Below, piece after piece: positions 1 through 16,913 of a stretch of DNA of 64,000 nucleotides. Source of the DNA: Liolophura sinensis (taxonomy: Eukaryota > Mollusca > Polyplacophora > Chitonida > Chitonidae); NCBI RefSeq assembly GCF_032854445.1, contig NC_088295.1, forward strand, positions 42,455,385 to 42,519,384, read 5' to 3'. The number at the start of each line of letters is the position of its first letter. The stretch's first letter is position 1. Both the position numbers and the translations under genes were made by a program. The notes beneath the pieces are model-generated. The model saw only the letters and a program-made list of their open reading frames with translations, did not search any database and was not told where the DNA came from.

Positions 1-296
1 GGTTAGACGGCATCACACGTTGAGTAGCTCAAAGCAGACCTATTTTCAGAGATTTTCTAAGAAAAGAGCGAATAAAGGTCAGTGTAAATGGTTGCAAAAG
101 GTGCATAAATGTCTTTGCTTGCAGACAGACCATGTCTTCAGTGGATTTGGATGTTAAGTATTGTGTATGCAGCGAGCTTTGCCGATGGGGTAACTGAATA
201 CAGCTATAGTGTCATAATTGGGCACGTCGTCTGGGCTTAGGATGGCAGCAATCTCTGCACATCAGTAAATATAAGCCATCCTTTGACTGGATTTTT
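1..296. other. Intergenic, nothing recognised
   Basis: AT-rich sequence before the fold-back element. I see no coding frame, RNA gene or clear repeat in it. Confidence 0.5.
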
Positions 297-554
297 GGGC
301 TAGGCCTTACCTAGTTCAATTAAACTAAACGTTGAGGTCTATTTTCATTAATTTCTGATATTTACCTACCTCAACGTTTAATCATTGCATTCAAAAACGC
401 AAAAAAAATGGATTTAACTGCCAACTTCGTTCTGCAAATTGCCTTGTGGAACAGACCTCCCATGTGTTTGAATCCAAGGATTAAACGTTGAGGCAGGTAA
501 ACATCAGAGATTGTTGAAAACAGACCTCAACGTTTAACTTAGTTGAACTAGCCC
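297..554. repeat. Nested fold-back element (MITE-like)
   Basis: The two ends are reverse complements over roughly 75-85 bases. The left arm begins GGGCTAG at 297 and the right arm ends CTAGCCC at 554. A unique loop of about 100 bases lies between them. Each arm is itself palindromic: AAACGTTGAGGT at 327-338 faces ACCTCAACGTTTA at 368-380, and TAAACGTTGAGG at 482-493 faces its complement at 524-537, so the motif occurs four times in alternating orientation. There is no transposase frame, so any movement would depend on proteins made elsewhere. I could not define a target-site duplication. The superfamily is not assigned. Confidence 0.75.
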
Positions 555-1336
555 TTACCCAATATTAAAGGTTCACAGCCCATTTCTTGGCTAATACTCT
601 GTATACGAAAATACACACACACGAAAACTTTAAACACCAATACGAACGAAACAATGTTAAATTAGTGGTAGCATAACGTGTGATCTATGCTAGGTAATGT
701 TCTGGGCAACAGGTAATCAAATGACAGTTGACAGATTGTTTTGTTTTCTAAAAGTGTTGTTGTTGTCGTCCGGCCCTGTCGAAGTTTTGCAGACTTTCTC
801 ACAACTAACGACCTTGTCCACCATACACACCTGTCTTCGGAGGATATCTGTAAGCATTGTTTGTTCTTATTTCGACAACATCGTTTCCAGAGTTCCCTCG
901 GCTCATGATCCCACCCATTTTCGGAGAGTTTCTTGGTAGAAAATTCCGAAACAGGAAGAGCACAGATTCAATATGGCTTCAGTTCACAGAGACGTCATCG
1001 TGACCTTATAACCTTTGAACTGAAACCAAAACAATATTTGTTAATAAACACAAGATTTTCTGAATATCATCAGGTAAATTAAAAGTTATTTTCCACACAT
1101 TCTTCTTCAATTTAATACAATAACATCTTGATTTAAATCCAATGAGAACCATGTTATTTGTGTTTTGAGTGGAAATCTGTTCAGCAGGGGTAAAGTTTAA
1201 CTGATGGAAAAGCGGATGTTGTGATGTATTTGCATATGGGATCCGCCTTTGCTGCTGTTCGAGAGCCAATGAAAATCCAGCAAGGTGCGAGAATTTGTCA
1301 ATCAAAGGGGTGAATTAACTGGTTTGGCAACAATAA

Positions 1337-5144
<3,808 letters not shown>

Positions 5145-7947
5145 GCAAGTGGGAGAAAGTACCATGAGACAAACTACAAACTGTCCTTGAGAAAGATTTC
5201 TTTTGTGCTTGTTTTCTTCGGGAAATGTTTGTCTTGGCCTGGAATATGGTTTCTTTTGAAGGTTCATCCCTCTCAAAGAATCCTGCTTCCAGCAGCGGCC
5301 ATGAGTCGTGCAGGAACCAAGCCCAGCGTGATGCACCATAGGATTTATCCTTCACAAAGGTGGATTCAAGCCTGGGCTGTGGAGAGTGTGCGTGAGCTGA
5401 CAAGAAAACTTTACCGGTGTGGAGAGTGGAGACAGTGCTCTCATTTCCCCATATGTGTTACTCAATCTCCCTACTTGGGGGACTTCTCTGATGGATTGTT
5501 TAGACCTATGAACCGTCACTGCACCCTAATAGCATGAATGAAATGAAGATGTGTGTCATGTAGGAAGTTCTAACTTTACCAGAAAACATGAATGTAATCC
5601 AGAGGCCTTGACTCGGAGCGTATTGCTGAGAAAGATTTTAGATGGTGTGTTTTGGAGAGGAGCTTTTTATATTTCTATGGCTGTTGGCCCGTGATATTGT
5701 TTGACTTGCTAACTTTGAAATGGAGTTTTTAGTCGCTGGAAATGTGTGGAGTTAGGAGAGAAATAGGACTTGCCATGGCCCGCATGTTGGAGCTTTTTCA
5801 TTTTCGTCAGATTATGATATATATATATATATTAGGATATGTTTTGTTTTTGTTAAGATTTTCACTCTTTGAATCAAGTACTGCCATGGGACATTACTAA
5901 TATCTGTGACTGTGAGCATGTATGCGTGTGTGTGTGTGTGACATAGCAGAAGCTAATAGTTGCTAGTGATCTTACTAAAGGTTATCTCTCTTTGCCCTAC
6001 CCAGGTGTAGTTTTTTTCTCAGTGACTTTGGTGTACTGTATGACCACAGTATACTGTATGTATGTCTCAGGAGGACTTCTATAATGTATAAATATAGACA
6101 TTTACCTTGTGCATCTTTCCAGGAACGATTGTTTTTCATTGGGATATTTCACCCAAATGACCTGGGTGTTCCTCCAGTGGAGAGGCACTGACCATAAAAG
6201 GAAAATCTGGAATAATTCTTCGGCCCAGAAGGATTAAATTTTCATGGAAGGATTACCTGGGACATTTATCAGACCATCACTCAGTCACTCATAATTCGAT
6301 ATCATGTGTATTCAGTGTTCGTGAAATCCCTCACTCCAACATTTATTAACACCTCAGAAATGGCATCCATGGTTCAATAATAAGAGTATATCCATGAATA
6401 TGGCTGAAAATGTGCTTATGTAAATGAGAGTGATAGTGTGAAATAGGTGTGTGTCTACATGTATGTGATCATAATCTAGATATGCCAGTGTTTAAGATAA
6501 ACCTCTGGCAATGTAATATGTGAATAGTTAATGCTGTTTTGTCATAGTTGCTGGTGAGTTCGTTAATATGAAATTGGGTGTGTTGGTCATTGAGGTTAAG
6601 TTGAGCAAGAGAATATCTTGTCAGTTTAGATGTTGTCAGTAATAATACTTTACACGCGCCACATTGCTCTTAATATCATAATATGGATATATAAACTGTA
6701 CATGTATATTATGTTCTTAAAAGAATTCATTATCTCGATTAGTAACCATCAATGCAACAGCTGTATGCTCTGTACTCCATTAAGAACATTCTTGTATGTA
6801 ACCAGCACTTCAGTGAAGGCCTGTCATATATTTCTGGTTCTTCAAAATCATGAAATCTAATTTATCATGTTGTTAGATTTAACAGTAACATGTCCACTAC
6901 ACTCTATTCTACTCAAGTCTTGCCAGGTCTGTGGTAGAAGTTATAGTTCGCCGTGAAAACACGAGAAAACCAAATGTTACAACCATGTTTAATACCATCA
7001 TTATCAATGAAGAAAACACTCCCTTCCACTCATTCGACCCCTCCCACCTACTGCCCTCTTTTGTACAGACTGTTTTAGGCCATGTCCACATTTAGTCTCT
7101 TGTATCACGGATTATGTGTGGCCTTTGTGGGTCAATTAAAAAAGAGAAGAAAAAAAGTACCAGAGTTCAAATGGACAATTAGGCGTTTTGTTTTTGATCT
7201 GCATGAGCAGTTTTCAGTTTCTGTTTATGGTGAATTATTTCATTATTTGTCAACAAGTTCGTCAGTGTTTGTCTAGTAGCTGAACGGAAACCTAGACAAC
7301 TCATGAAGGAAGAGTTCCAGCCTAGGTGCAAATATTCAGAGATTTCATAGAAAGATTTGCTTGTTCTTATAGGAATATGGCGGAAAGAGATGATTAACAT
7401 CCAACAAGCGTTGACGGTGTCAACAGCCAATAGAGCAAAGGCCATACCATTTTGTTGGCAAAGCTATGGGGGCTTCATGATGGGTTTGCTCAATCCTCAG
7501 TTTCCTCAGTCCTTAGACCTAACTGACAATAGTCAGTCACTTAATGTTTAGTAACGTCACAAAGTGTATGGGCTAATAATGAATTCATTTTCTTATTCTA
7601 CATATGATATACACACTAACTTTCTGTTTACTGTTACCGTCAGAATATTACAGTATGGTTTTGTTTTTTCTCCTTTGATTTGAACCTGTTTGACTGAAGT
7701 TGATACATAATATCTGCTCCTCCAGATGTTTATGTTTAAAATTCAGGATGATTATGTATTCTTGGAACCAGGGGTTGATCCCTGGTTTTGACTTACCTGT
7801 AAGTCAAAGTATGGAATTTGATTTGAACCTTTATTATTGAACCCAACTATAGATGGTAAATCCCCAATAGATAAGTACATCCCGTTTTTAACTACCTGGA
7901 CTGTAAGCGATGCCAAATAATGTCTTCAGTTTTGACCTACACAAAAG
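5145..7947 (+). other. 3' flank of UBALD: probable 3' UTR then intergenic
   Basis: No supported coding exon follows the UBALD stop. The first part is presumably 3' UTR, but I cannot fix a cleavage site. Short simple repeats are present: a TA run near 5818-5831 and a GT run near 5925-5940. The open frames here are short and lack splice or homology support. Confidence 0.4.
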
Positions 7948-7957
7948 TCACTTTGAG

Positions 7958-8278
7958 TGAGTGCTTGGGGTTTAACGTCGTACTCAACAATTTTTCAGTC
8001 ATATGACGACGAAGGAATCATTAGGGTGCATGTACGTATAATGTGCCTCCTTGTTGCAGGACGGATTTCCACCGCTCTTTTATTTAGTGCTGCTTCACTG
8101 AGACGACTTACCGAAGGCAAGTAAGCCGCCCCGCCCGAGCCATTATACTGATACGGGTCAACCAGTCGTTGCACTATCCCCTTCATGCTGAACGCCAAGC
8201 GAGGAAGTTACAACTTCCTCTTTTAAAGTCTTAGGTGTGACTCGATCAAGGATTGATCCTGGATCTACCGGTCCCGAT
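7958..8278 (-). mobile_element. tRNA-derived SINE, family A, 5'-shortened
   Basis: Flanked by a 10-bp direct repeat TCACTTTGAG at 7948-7957 and 8279-8288, the expected target-site duplication. Read on the minus strand it starts at GGGACCGGTAGATCC, runs through the shared body (GTTGACCCGTATCAGTATAA, CTTGCCTTCGGTAAGTCGTC) and ends with ACGACGTTAAACCCCAAGC and CACTCAC. The tRNA-like A box is missing. Four other family A copies lie in the window. Confidence 0.9.
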
Positions 8279-8379
8279 TCACTTTGAGGAATTGGCCTCA
8301 GCTTATTTGGGGTATATGGATTTAACCTGCCGGAGAACACATTTGACTTGAAGTTTGCACCAGTTTCTCTTTCATCTTT

Positions 8380-8745
8380 AAATTCCCCCATAGCTCAGTT
8401 GGTAGAAGCGTTCGCTTCTGGGAGGGGTAGATCCAGGGTCAATCCTGGGTCAAGTCACAGCTAAGACATTAAAACAGAAAGTTGTGGCTTCCTCGCTTGG
8501 CGTTCAACATGAAGGGGATAGTGCAACAACTGGTTGACCCGTATCAGTATCATGGCTCGGGTGGGGTGTCCTACTTGCCTTCGGTAAGTTACCTCAGTAA
8601 AGCAGCACTAGATAAAAGAGCAGTGGAAATCCGTCCAGCAACAAGGAGGCACATTAGACACACATGCACTCTAAAGGCTCCTTCGTCGTCATATAACTGG
8701 AAAATTGTTAAGTGCGACGTTACACCCCAAGCACGCACGCACTCA
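8380..8745 (+). mobile_element. tRNA-derived SINE, family A, full-length with A and B boxes
   Basis: Bounded by a 13-bp direct repeat CTCTTTCATCTTT at 8367-8379 and 8746-8758. The head TAGCTCAGTTGGTAGAAGCG is a clear pol III A box, and GGTAGATCCAGGGTCAATCC fills the B-box position. The body and the (CACT)n-like tail match the other family A copies. It lies about 100 bp from, and head-to-head with, the inverted copy at 7958-8278, so the two could pair over more than 200 bases. It is a SINE head, not a tRNA gene: no complete cloverleaf or acceptor stem is visible. Confidence 0.92.
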
Positions 8746-8758
8746 CTCTTTCATCTTT

Positions 8759-11700
8759 TTCGATGAATTTTGGATGGGTCAAGTTGCAAGTAACTTTTCA
8801 GATGATGCTAAGATTTGGTGTTAGTTCCTCCATGCTCTGTTCGCATTCCTCCGTGCTCTTTCCGGATTTCTCCGGGATCTATCCGGTTACCTCTCGGCTG
8901 TATCCGGCTACCTTTTGAGCACTGTACGGTTTCCACTAACTTTGGTCACAAATTGTTCGGTAAATAATACAGGTAGCGGGTTAACATCAATCAAAGAAAT
9001 AAGTGATCACTTCATAAGGTTTCACCTGTCTTTCCTTGTAGCGTTAAAGAAATAAAAACAGATACGTGTATATACTGTACACATTTAGAGAGCTCAAGCA
9101 GAAAATACTACTTGGAATATAACTGTGCGGGCATGCCGCTGTTCCACAGTGAATACACTCCCTGTATGCTGTCAAAATGTTTGCCCAAGCCAAATTTTTT
9201 TACATCCTGCTTGCAAATGATGCCCGCTAGCAATTATTTGTATAATTTTGTCACAAGTTCTAAAATTTATATCCTCCATCGTGTTCGCTAATGCTTGGCT
9301 CTATTAGTGCGTCTCGTGAAATAAAAGCTGCAAAATTCATACACAGCCAAACGTCATCAATTTGATGATTGGAAATTTTGCATTCGGACAATGACATATT
9401 GCTTTAACCCCTTTTAGTGTCCGGGAACTGAAAGAATCTCAGTAATACCAGTAATATTTGATGAGATGACTATCAGTTCGGTTCCTTTTCATATCCGCTT
9501 TATGCTTGGTTAATTGTCAAAATGATATTCCAAATATGTTCTTGTCGTTACTATCAAATTATATTAATTTAATAATCAAATTATATAAGAAAAATGTCCA
9601 AATTCTAATATTCGAGAATGTCTTGAATATCGTTACTGGAGCACTGCGAATTGGGCGTGTTTATGTGATTGGACAGAGCTTTTGATATAACAAGTTCATG
9701 TTTGTTTCCTGTTTCATACATATATTATAGATTTCAGAGATGCGGAAATGGTAATATGGTCTAACTTGCTAAAAGATTTATACTGACATGATATGCACAC
9801 CAGTTCATTTGCCTCTTTGTGTATATGTAAGAATGGGTTCTGTACATGCCTTGCGGATCTGCGTATTTCTTGAAAATGCCAAAACTTTAATGTCGAACGA
9901 AATATGACATACCCAAAGGCGCATCTTTTCTTGGAGTTACTTGTGTTCATACATATATCAAGACTTTCACTTAAATGAAAACGGTAAAAACTATTACCAG
10001 AGGAAATTGGATAGACCATCACATGCACCGCAATAGCTACCAAATTAATCCCCAGATTAAGCCAGCAGAGTAAACAGGGACAGCATTGTTCAAAAGGCAC
10101 GTATAGTCACATTCGAGGAGGCCATGTTGACCACAAGGCCTGGGTAATTGGCCACAATAAGTGAAATATAATTTGTTTGAGTGGTATAAATGCATTTTGT
10201 CCGAATTAAGTTTTTTAGGAAGTGGCTTCCGGGTAATCTTGAGATTAGGCTTTATCAATATTTAATACGAGAGAAGTTACTGGAAAACTTTGGCAAGTGT
10301 ACCCGGAATTGTGTATGCCTTTAAAGCTATATACCGCAGTTTGCATGTAGAATTGCAAGACCAACATCTTGCATGATTTGTGAGACAATTTAGCAAAGGC
10401 TATTGAAATCGTGAGATGATGTCGATGTCGACAATTAGATCTGGCTGTATGTGCAATACGGTAAAATAGTCTAAAAATGTAGTTCACATTGATTGTAAAC
10501 ATGTCAGCAAGGACATGTATCAGTACAATAATTCCAAGGCATATTTAATACATATACATGCACCTCCAATGCCTGGACAATATTCATGAATGTATAGAGA
10601 GCGTTAGTCAGTTAGATAAATACATGATACAAAGATGCCTTAATAGACAGTGGGATTTTCCGATGTTTTTATTATATAAAACAAATAGTAGACGTTCAAA
10701 TGACTACAGATGGCGTCTGTGAGATGAATTGGGCATCTTCCCACAAATAATGCTAACGGTGCGCGACAAATTGCATGGTGTCAGGGTCCTCGTGCGCTAT
10801 TGTGTTATATACAGATGGGTGGGCAACCGGATTAGTTCATGTAATGATTTCTAACTCGGTAAATGTACACAGGGATGGTTCTTTATTAATGGACAGGCAG
10901 GGCACAGCACGCATGCGTGTGAACTTATCTGATGCGATAATCAGGTATGGAAGAGCTCTGTGCGAAGCTATACAGAAACAAGAATGTCGTTCATATCAAT
11001 AAATTGGATTGATCTGAATCCATCCCTGAGATAGAATTTGTTACACTCCCAAGAGAAAATGTCAAAAAACTTTCAGAAAGAATAATGTAATGCAATATAT
11101 AATGAATTACTGATGAGATGAGTCAGAAGGAATGAAGCTGTTTAAGGTTAAAGAAATGAATTAAGATTTCTTGCGTGCTGACGGGATATGAACAATGAAA
11201 GGGATACTATAATGGCACTCGGTTTGAAATGAAGTGTCCAATAAATATAAGCTAAATGAGGTTCAGTAAACAAAACAAACAAAAAGCAAACAAAAACAAA
11301 CTAACCAAAAACGAAATCCTGAAAACATAAATTCCTGTTTCTAAGATATGAATTTCACATTGATATCCATAACAACGGGTTAATTTATTATTTTAGAAGG
11401 GACAACATACATTGAAACCGGACATACCCCAAGGAGGGTTCAGAAGACTCTCAGATGATTGACAAGTTCCTGATATCAGCAAACACGTGTACATATCAGC
11501 TTAAGGCACGTGACACATTTGAATGAGTAGAGCGTGATGGTGTAAGAAAATTGAATGATAACAGGAGAGATATCTACGGAGAAACCAGAAGCTATAGCCG
11601 GTATATGATTTAAACTCATGCTCTCAGACGTTTATAGCTTTTGCTTTAAATGACAGATATATGGATATTACGGTGTTTAGTTAACGGGAGCAGGTGCGTG

Positions 11701-12990
11701 GCTGTTCAGAAGCCATATATAACAATTGTATATACTTTTGCAATGGCGCGCCGTATGTATATAATATATCATTTGCCGAGATTTCAAAATTTGCTAACAG
11801 CTGTACAGTATTGCTGGAACTTTTAAAATCTCGTTGGTTTGCTTGTACATGTATAGTACATATATGCTTTAGTACGAGGTTGCCATAAAGCCTTGGTCAG
11901 TGGTGACCTGTTATTCACTGCCTCGAGCTTGTGAATGCTATAGCGACGTTATGCATAAGCAGCTTATTACTACTTAATATATAGAAAAGGTTGAACAGCA
12001 ATATGAACACCTCGCTTATATAACATAATAATGTATTTATATATAACTATAACCCACATGATGGCCTTCAGACGCAGCTTGCTTTCATGCCAAAGTGGCC
12101 GTGCAAACGGAATTAAGCCAAGCAAGGCCAATGCTGCATACGAAGTGATGACGCAATGTTTTGACCCCCGTCGCTTGTCTGTTTCAATTACAATTACTAA
12201 AACATATTTCTAGAATCGCTGATCAAGCATTAAGGAAAAACATGTGCAACCATAATCAGTTCGTCTAGAATAAAGAACATAAGTCACAAAATTATGCTCT
12301 AATTAATTTAAATACAGACCATAATATCGTTGCACAATGACATAAGAACAATTAAAAATTCCATTTTTTCATTCTTGGCACAGCAACCGCTGTTAAATAA
12401 TTAACATTTGACAACTTCGGACACCGGCTAGAACGATCTTGCCGATGCTATAGTACACAGGATAAATCCTGGGTCGCCACTAGAAGGGATGCGTGTTGCT
12501 GTCATCTTCAGTACCAGCCAGCATGTCGTAAGACGGTGTTAAGCTTGCTGTCAACATTCCTGAATTACTTCATATTTAGATACGGAAGACATTATATTCC
12601 AGTTTTATCTCCCTTGTAGAAAAGTTTAAGCGACCTGAACCCAGTTGTTCGAAAGTGTATTAGCTAATACTGATATTAAGTCATATTTTATATTGAAGTT
12701 TTTAGCCAAACTCAGCTATCAATGCAGTTCTCCAAAGTCAAAGTATAATAGCCCGTTTTAGTTCATATTTAATATAATGTTACACATTTTTTTAGACTAA
12801 GTATAAAATTGTAGACTTGGCAATAGAAGTTTAAATCTGGTGTTAAGATTTCAGATGGATGGTATATGATGTTACAAAGTGGTGGTGCAAGGTGGCGAAT
12901 CGATGACGCTATCCTTCAAAGCAACAATACAATTCTACAAAGTGATGTTATACTACTCTGCGATGCATTAGCTCTATAAACAGCATCGAA
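8759..12990. other. Gene-poor region, nothing firm
   Basis: AT-rich DNA with scattered stops in all frames. Open frames reach at most about 130 codons, with no recognisable domain or supported splice structure. An A/C-rich stretch (runs of AAAC) lies at about 11270-11310. I recognise no RNA gene or mobile element. Confidence 0.4.
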
Positions 12991-13001
12991 GATTCTCAAC
13001 T

Positions 13002-13318
13002 ACCGGTCCGCTGCGGGACCGGTAGATCCAGGATCAATCCTTGATCGAGTCACACCTAAGACTTTAAAAGAGGAAGTTGTAAGGGGATAGTGCAACGACT
13101 GGTTGACCCGTATCAGTATAATGGCTCGGGCGGGGCGGCTTACTTGCCTTCGGTAAGTCGTCTCAGTGAAGCAGTACTAAATAAAAGAGCGGTGGAAATC
13201 CGTCCTGCAACAAGGAGGCACATTACACGTACATGCACCCTAAGGATTCCTTCGTCGTCATATGACTGAAAAAATTGTTGAGTACGACGTTAAACCCAAA
13301 GCACTTACTCACTCACTC
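13002..13318 (+). mobile_element. tRNA-derived SINE, family A, 5'-shortened
   Basis: Bounded by the 11-bp direct repeat GATTCTCAACT at 12991-13001 and 13319-13329. It starts ACCGGTCCGCTGCGGGACCG, a small perfect-looking palindrome, then joins the family body at GTAGATCCAGGATCAATCC. The end carries ACGACGTTAAACCC and ACTCACTCACTC. Its start point is almost the same as that of the copy at 7958-8278, so a shortened subfamily may exist, not just random truncation. Confidence 0.9.
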
Positions 13319-13329
13319 GATTCTCAACT

Positions 13330-15435
13330 TTACAAAATGGCATCTCGCGGATTCCACACATACATTCTCTGGTCCATATACAATTGTATAAGCCTGTGTA
13401 AGTAATTAAGATTATTCTTATCTCGATTCTTCTGTATGTTAAATTCAGTCATTAACGTCGTACATCATTTCAAAAGCCTTATCCCCATTAAATAAAGACA
13501 TCATGGGCAAGGCAAGCACAAATCACAGAGCTTTAAATTATAGAAAAGTATGTGGCTACGTGTAATTGAGGTTAACTTTCAGGGTAGTGATTACAGTAAT
13601 AATAGATACAATTTAATGCGCATGGATAGAGGCCTATTTAAAATCATATTTTACTGTAATCTACTGGAATGAAGAAGTCTGAGTGTATTCAGATCATATG
13701 CAACCAAACTGAACCTTTTTAAAGTACTCATTAAGGTTCTTCTCGTTTATCCGTACATGACCGTACATTGCATACCGAAAATACTTCATTGATACCGTAG
13801 ACAAAAGTACGGCCTGCCAAGAGAGGTTTAGCAAGTGGTAACTTGTTTACTGTAGGTCTGATCATACACTTATTAGGAGGGATATAGGCCATAGCCTTGA
13901 GCGCTTAAAATCACCCATGAAAACATGGGTGCAGGACAAATAACGGTGCACTCGTTTCCAACGGTAGATATCCTGTTACCTTAAATGTTACGTCATCACA
14001 GGTTACTTGTACAGGTCAATTAGTAATTTGTTCTTGACAAGAAATACATTCTAACAGAAAAAAAGGGATTTTTTTTATACAGTTGCAAATGTCATGGTTA
14101 TTCAGCTCTGGACTGAGTTTAACGCGCGGCTGACTGTTTAAAAATCCAGTTCATGACTATTAAAGTTGTTGTGTATAGGGCTCAGTGAAAGTATGTTTCG
14201 CTCAATTAAAATCGGCGTAGTCTTGTCGTGCATAGTTAGGGCTTCGTCACTGAAGTAACAGCGAGCAAGCATAGAGTCTAATGGGCCTATACTTTGACAT
14301 CCACATGCAGTTTTATTTTCATTATCTACATGAATCAGGTTTCTCAAAATATATGCTACGGACGGGTTCACAGACTTCATGACCTACAAAGAACAGCGTC
14401 GTTTCGTGTATGTGTATAGACTGAGGAACTTTTGTGTGACTCAACATCCGTTTCAGCCATTCATAATTCTCTATTGACAGACACCACATTTGAAGGTATA
14501 CCAAGTATAGGGCCTATATACCACAGTAGGTTTTAATCGCTTGGAATGCACTGGTATTTGCAAGCAGTTATAAAGCAACAATATGCAAGAAGGTAGCATG
14601 CTTGTATGTATGTGTGTATGTATGTAGGTATGTATGCGATGTAGAACTTAAGAACGTCTCCGTGTAAACTGATATGTTTGAATTTCCAGTATTAAAGAAT
14701 CAATAAGTGAGCTTCATATTCCGCCCGCATGCAGACTTAATATCTGTGAAGTCTCTGGTATAACAGCTCTTGTTATTACTATCATATCTAGCTATCAATG
14801 AATTATTAGTTACTGTGTTTTAATAATAAAATCAGCCCCCTGGCTTTCGTCACCCGCTTACATTAGCTTTACACTTTAGTTATACTGTATTCTATGTATA
14901 TTAATATCTATTTATTATTTATATAAATGTTCATATATCAATTCACTTCATGCAAATAAACGTGGCATTTAAGATTTGTATAACATCACCTGTGTTACAT
15001 TACACCATGGCTTACATTCGTTAATTGGTGCATGTGCACAGTCAATAAATATTTATTTATTTATTTATTCCATCAGTGGCTTTAATGTTTTAGTCATGAA
15101 TGTTTTACCTTTATGATAGTCAGTTATATATAAGAGGATAGAATGTTCGGATTAAACTACCCGCCTTTGGCACTGCGAAATCTTTTCCAGATAAGGTTGT
15201 TAGGGTCCAAGCAGTGTGATTTACTCGTGCCTACCTTTACGATGTCGTTTCGTAACCAAACTTGTTACATGTCACATATGTATTTGAACAAATCATTGGT
15301 CAGTCTAGCTTTGACCGAGTAACCATTACGTGGGGTAAGATGTATCCATTGAACAACTGGAGCACAAGTTTTCCACATGTAACACACAGGTGTATATCAT
15401 AAACTTAAGGTGGAAGACGAGTGATCTTTATGTAG
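13330..15435. other. Gene-poor region with short simple repeats
   Basis: No coding exon or RNA gene is supported. A TGTA/TATG-rich run lies near 14604-14634 and a TTTA run near 15047-15069. Open frames are under 85 codons with no domain features. Confidence 0.4.
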
Positions 15436-15464
15436 AACCTAATAAACGATACTACGATCGTTGT

Positions 15465-15748
15465 TTGCAGTTTATGACGATGGGGAGTCATCAGTTGTGT
15501 GTACATATACTGTGTCTCCCTGTGGCAGGACGTCCAGGCCGCCAAAGTGCTGCTTCCACTTAAGTATCATGCCGAAGACACCAGACATGACACCCCACCC
15601 AGTCACATTATAGGCCATTCCCGTTGCCTTGCTCTAATGCCTTGTATTATTTTGAAAGTCATTGGTATGACCCGACCCGTGTTTGATCCTGGGTCTCCCG
15701 ATTTCGAGGCGGACGTTCTAACCGTTAGGACAACGAAACGATCAATAA
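15465..15748 (-). mobile_element. tRNA-derived SINE, family A2
   Basis: Flanked by an unusually long direct repeat of about 29 bp (starting AACCTAATAAACGAT) at 15436-15464 and 15749-15777, with two mismatches. On the minus strand the head reads GTCCTAACGGTTAGAACG (A-box-like), followed by GACCCAGGATCAAAC, then a body with GTGACTGGGTGGGGTGTCAT and GCAGCACTTTGGCGGC. The same body recurs at 47395-47757. The 3' end is degraded relative to that copy. Confidence 0.8.
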
Positions 15749-16494
15749 AACCTAATAAACGATCCTACGAGCGTTGTCAATGGTTCACCGCCACGAACGC
15801 GCCGGGAACTTTGGAGACGGATGGAATCTCAAGGATTCCATGACAATAAATATATTTTAGCCTGAAGAGATTACAACTGATGTATAGAATTCTGCATGTA
15901 GAGGTGAGGCGTAAGGTTTGTTTATGTCTGAGACGGCAGATTGGGAGGGGACACTGGTTTTCCTGCTACTCTTGATTTTTAAAATGCGCATGTGTCGTAG
16001 TCATTTCTTGAACTAGAATCTTTCAGTCTGAATTGGACAGTGTTGTTAAGTATTAAAGAGACTATATACCGGATATTTCTGTCCAAAAAATAAATCAGCA
16101 CAAATCCAATCGATTTTGCCATTAATTTAGAATACTCGTCTGTGTACGTGTTACAGTTGAAAATCTGTAATGAATTTCGCATAGCTTTTTCAAACTATAG
16201 AATCATTTAAACACTATAAACAGTTACGAATCTGATATTTTCTGAAAGATTATAATTAGAGTTATTTTTGATCAATAGAGAAAATTGGATTTGATTAGCG
16301 AGTATGGCTTTTTGGGGCAGAAATATATTTTTTTTCAAGCGTGAGATTATGGAACTTCGTTTTTCGAGTTCAATACACAGGTCAATCTGGACCCAAAGGC
16401 AATTTACTATATAACAATTTACAGTTTACAATAAGTGTTCGAACTGACTTCCACCTTCCTCCAAACACTTTCTATATATTTCTATATAAACACT

Positions 16495-16598
<104 letters not shown>

Positions 16599-16681
16599 AC
16601 ACATAGGTGAAAACGTGTAGAAGACAGTTACTCATACACTGGGTTTGTCTTTCACAAAGCGCATATGGTACCACATGGTAT

Positions 16682-16913
16682 GCTTATGCTTATGTGTGCT
16701 TGGGGTTTTAACGTCGTACTTAACGATTTTTCAATAATATGAAGATTAGTCATTAAATATGTGTACAAATATTGTGTCTTCTTATACAGTAGGGCCAGTC
16801 CTGACATCAGGCCAACCAGCCATGTTTCCTTTCCTCTAACCTCTCAGTGCTGGACGCCAAGCGAAACAGCAGCAATTACCATTTTTAAAGTCATTGGTAT
16901 GACCCTACCCGGG
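16682..16913 (-). mobile_element. tRNA-derived SINE, family A2, 5'-truncated
   Basis: Bounded by a perfect 16-bp direct repeat TGGTACCACATGGTAT at 16666-16681 and 16914-16929. The left edge carries CTTGGGGTTTTAACGTCGTA, the minus-strand form of the shared A/A2 tail. The right edge ends inside the head region near GGGTAGGGTCATACCAATG. The tRNA-like promoter is absent. Confidence 0.9.

Noticed and set aside
8389-8450. tRNA gene at TAGCTCAGTTGGTAGAAGCG
   Set aside because: It is the head of a SINE with a target-site duplication and lacks a full cloverleaf. The same holds for heads at 32240, 35690 and 45041.
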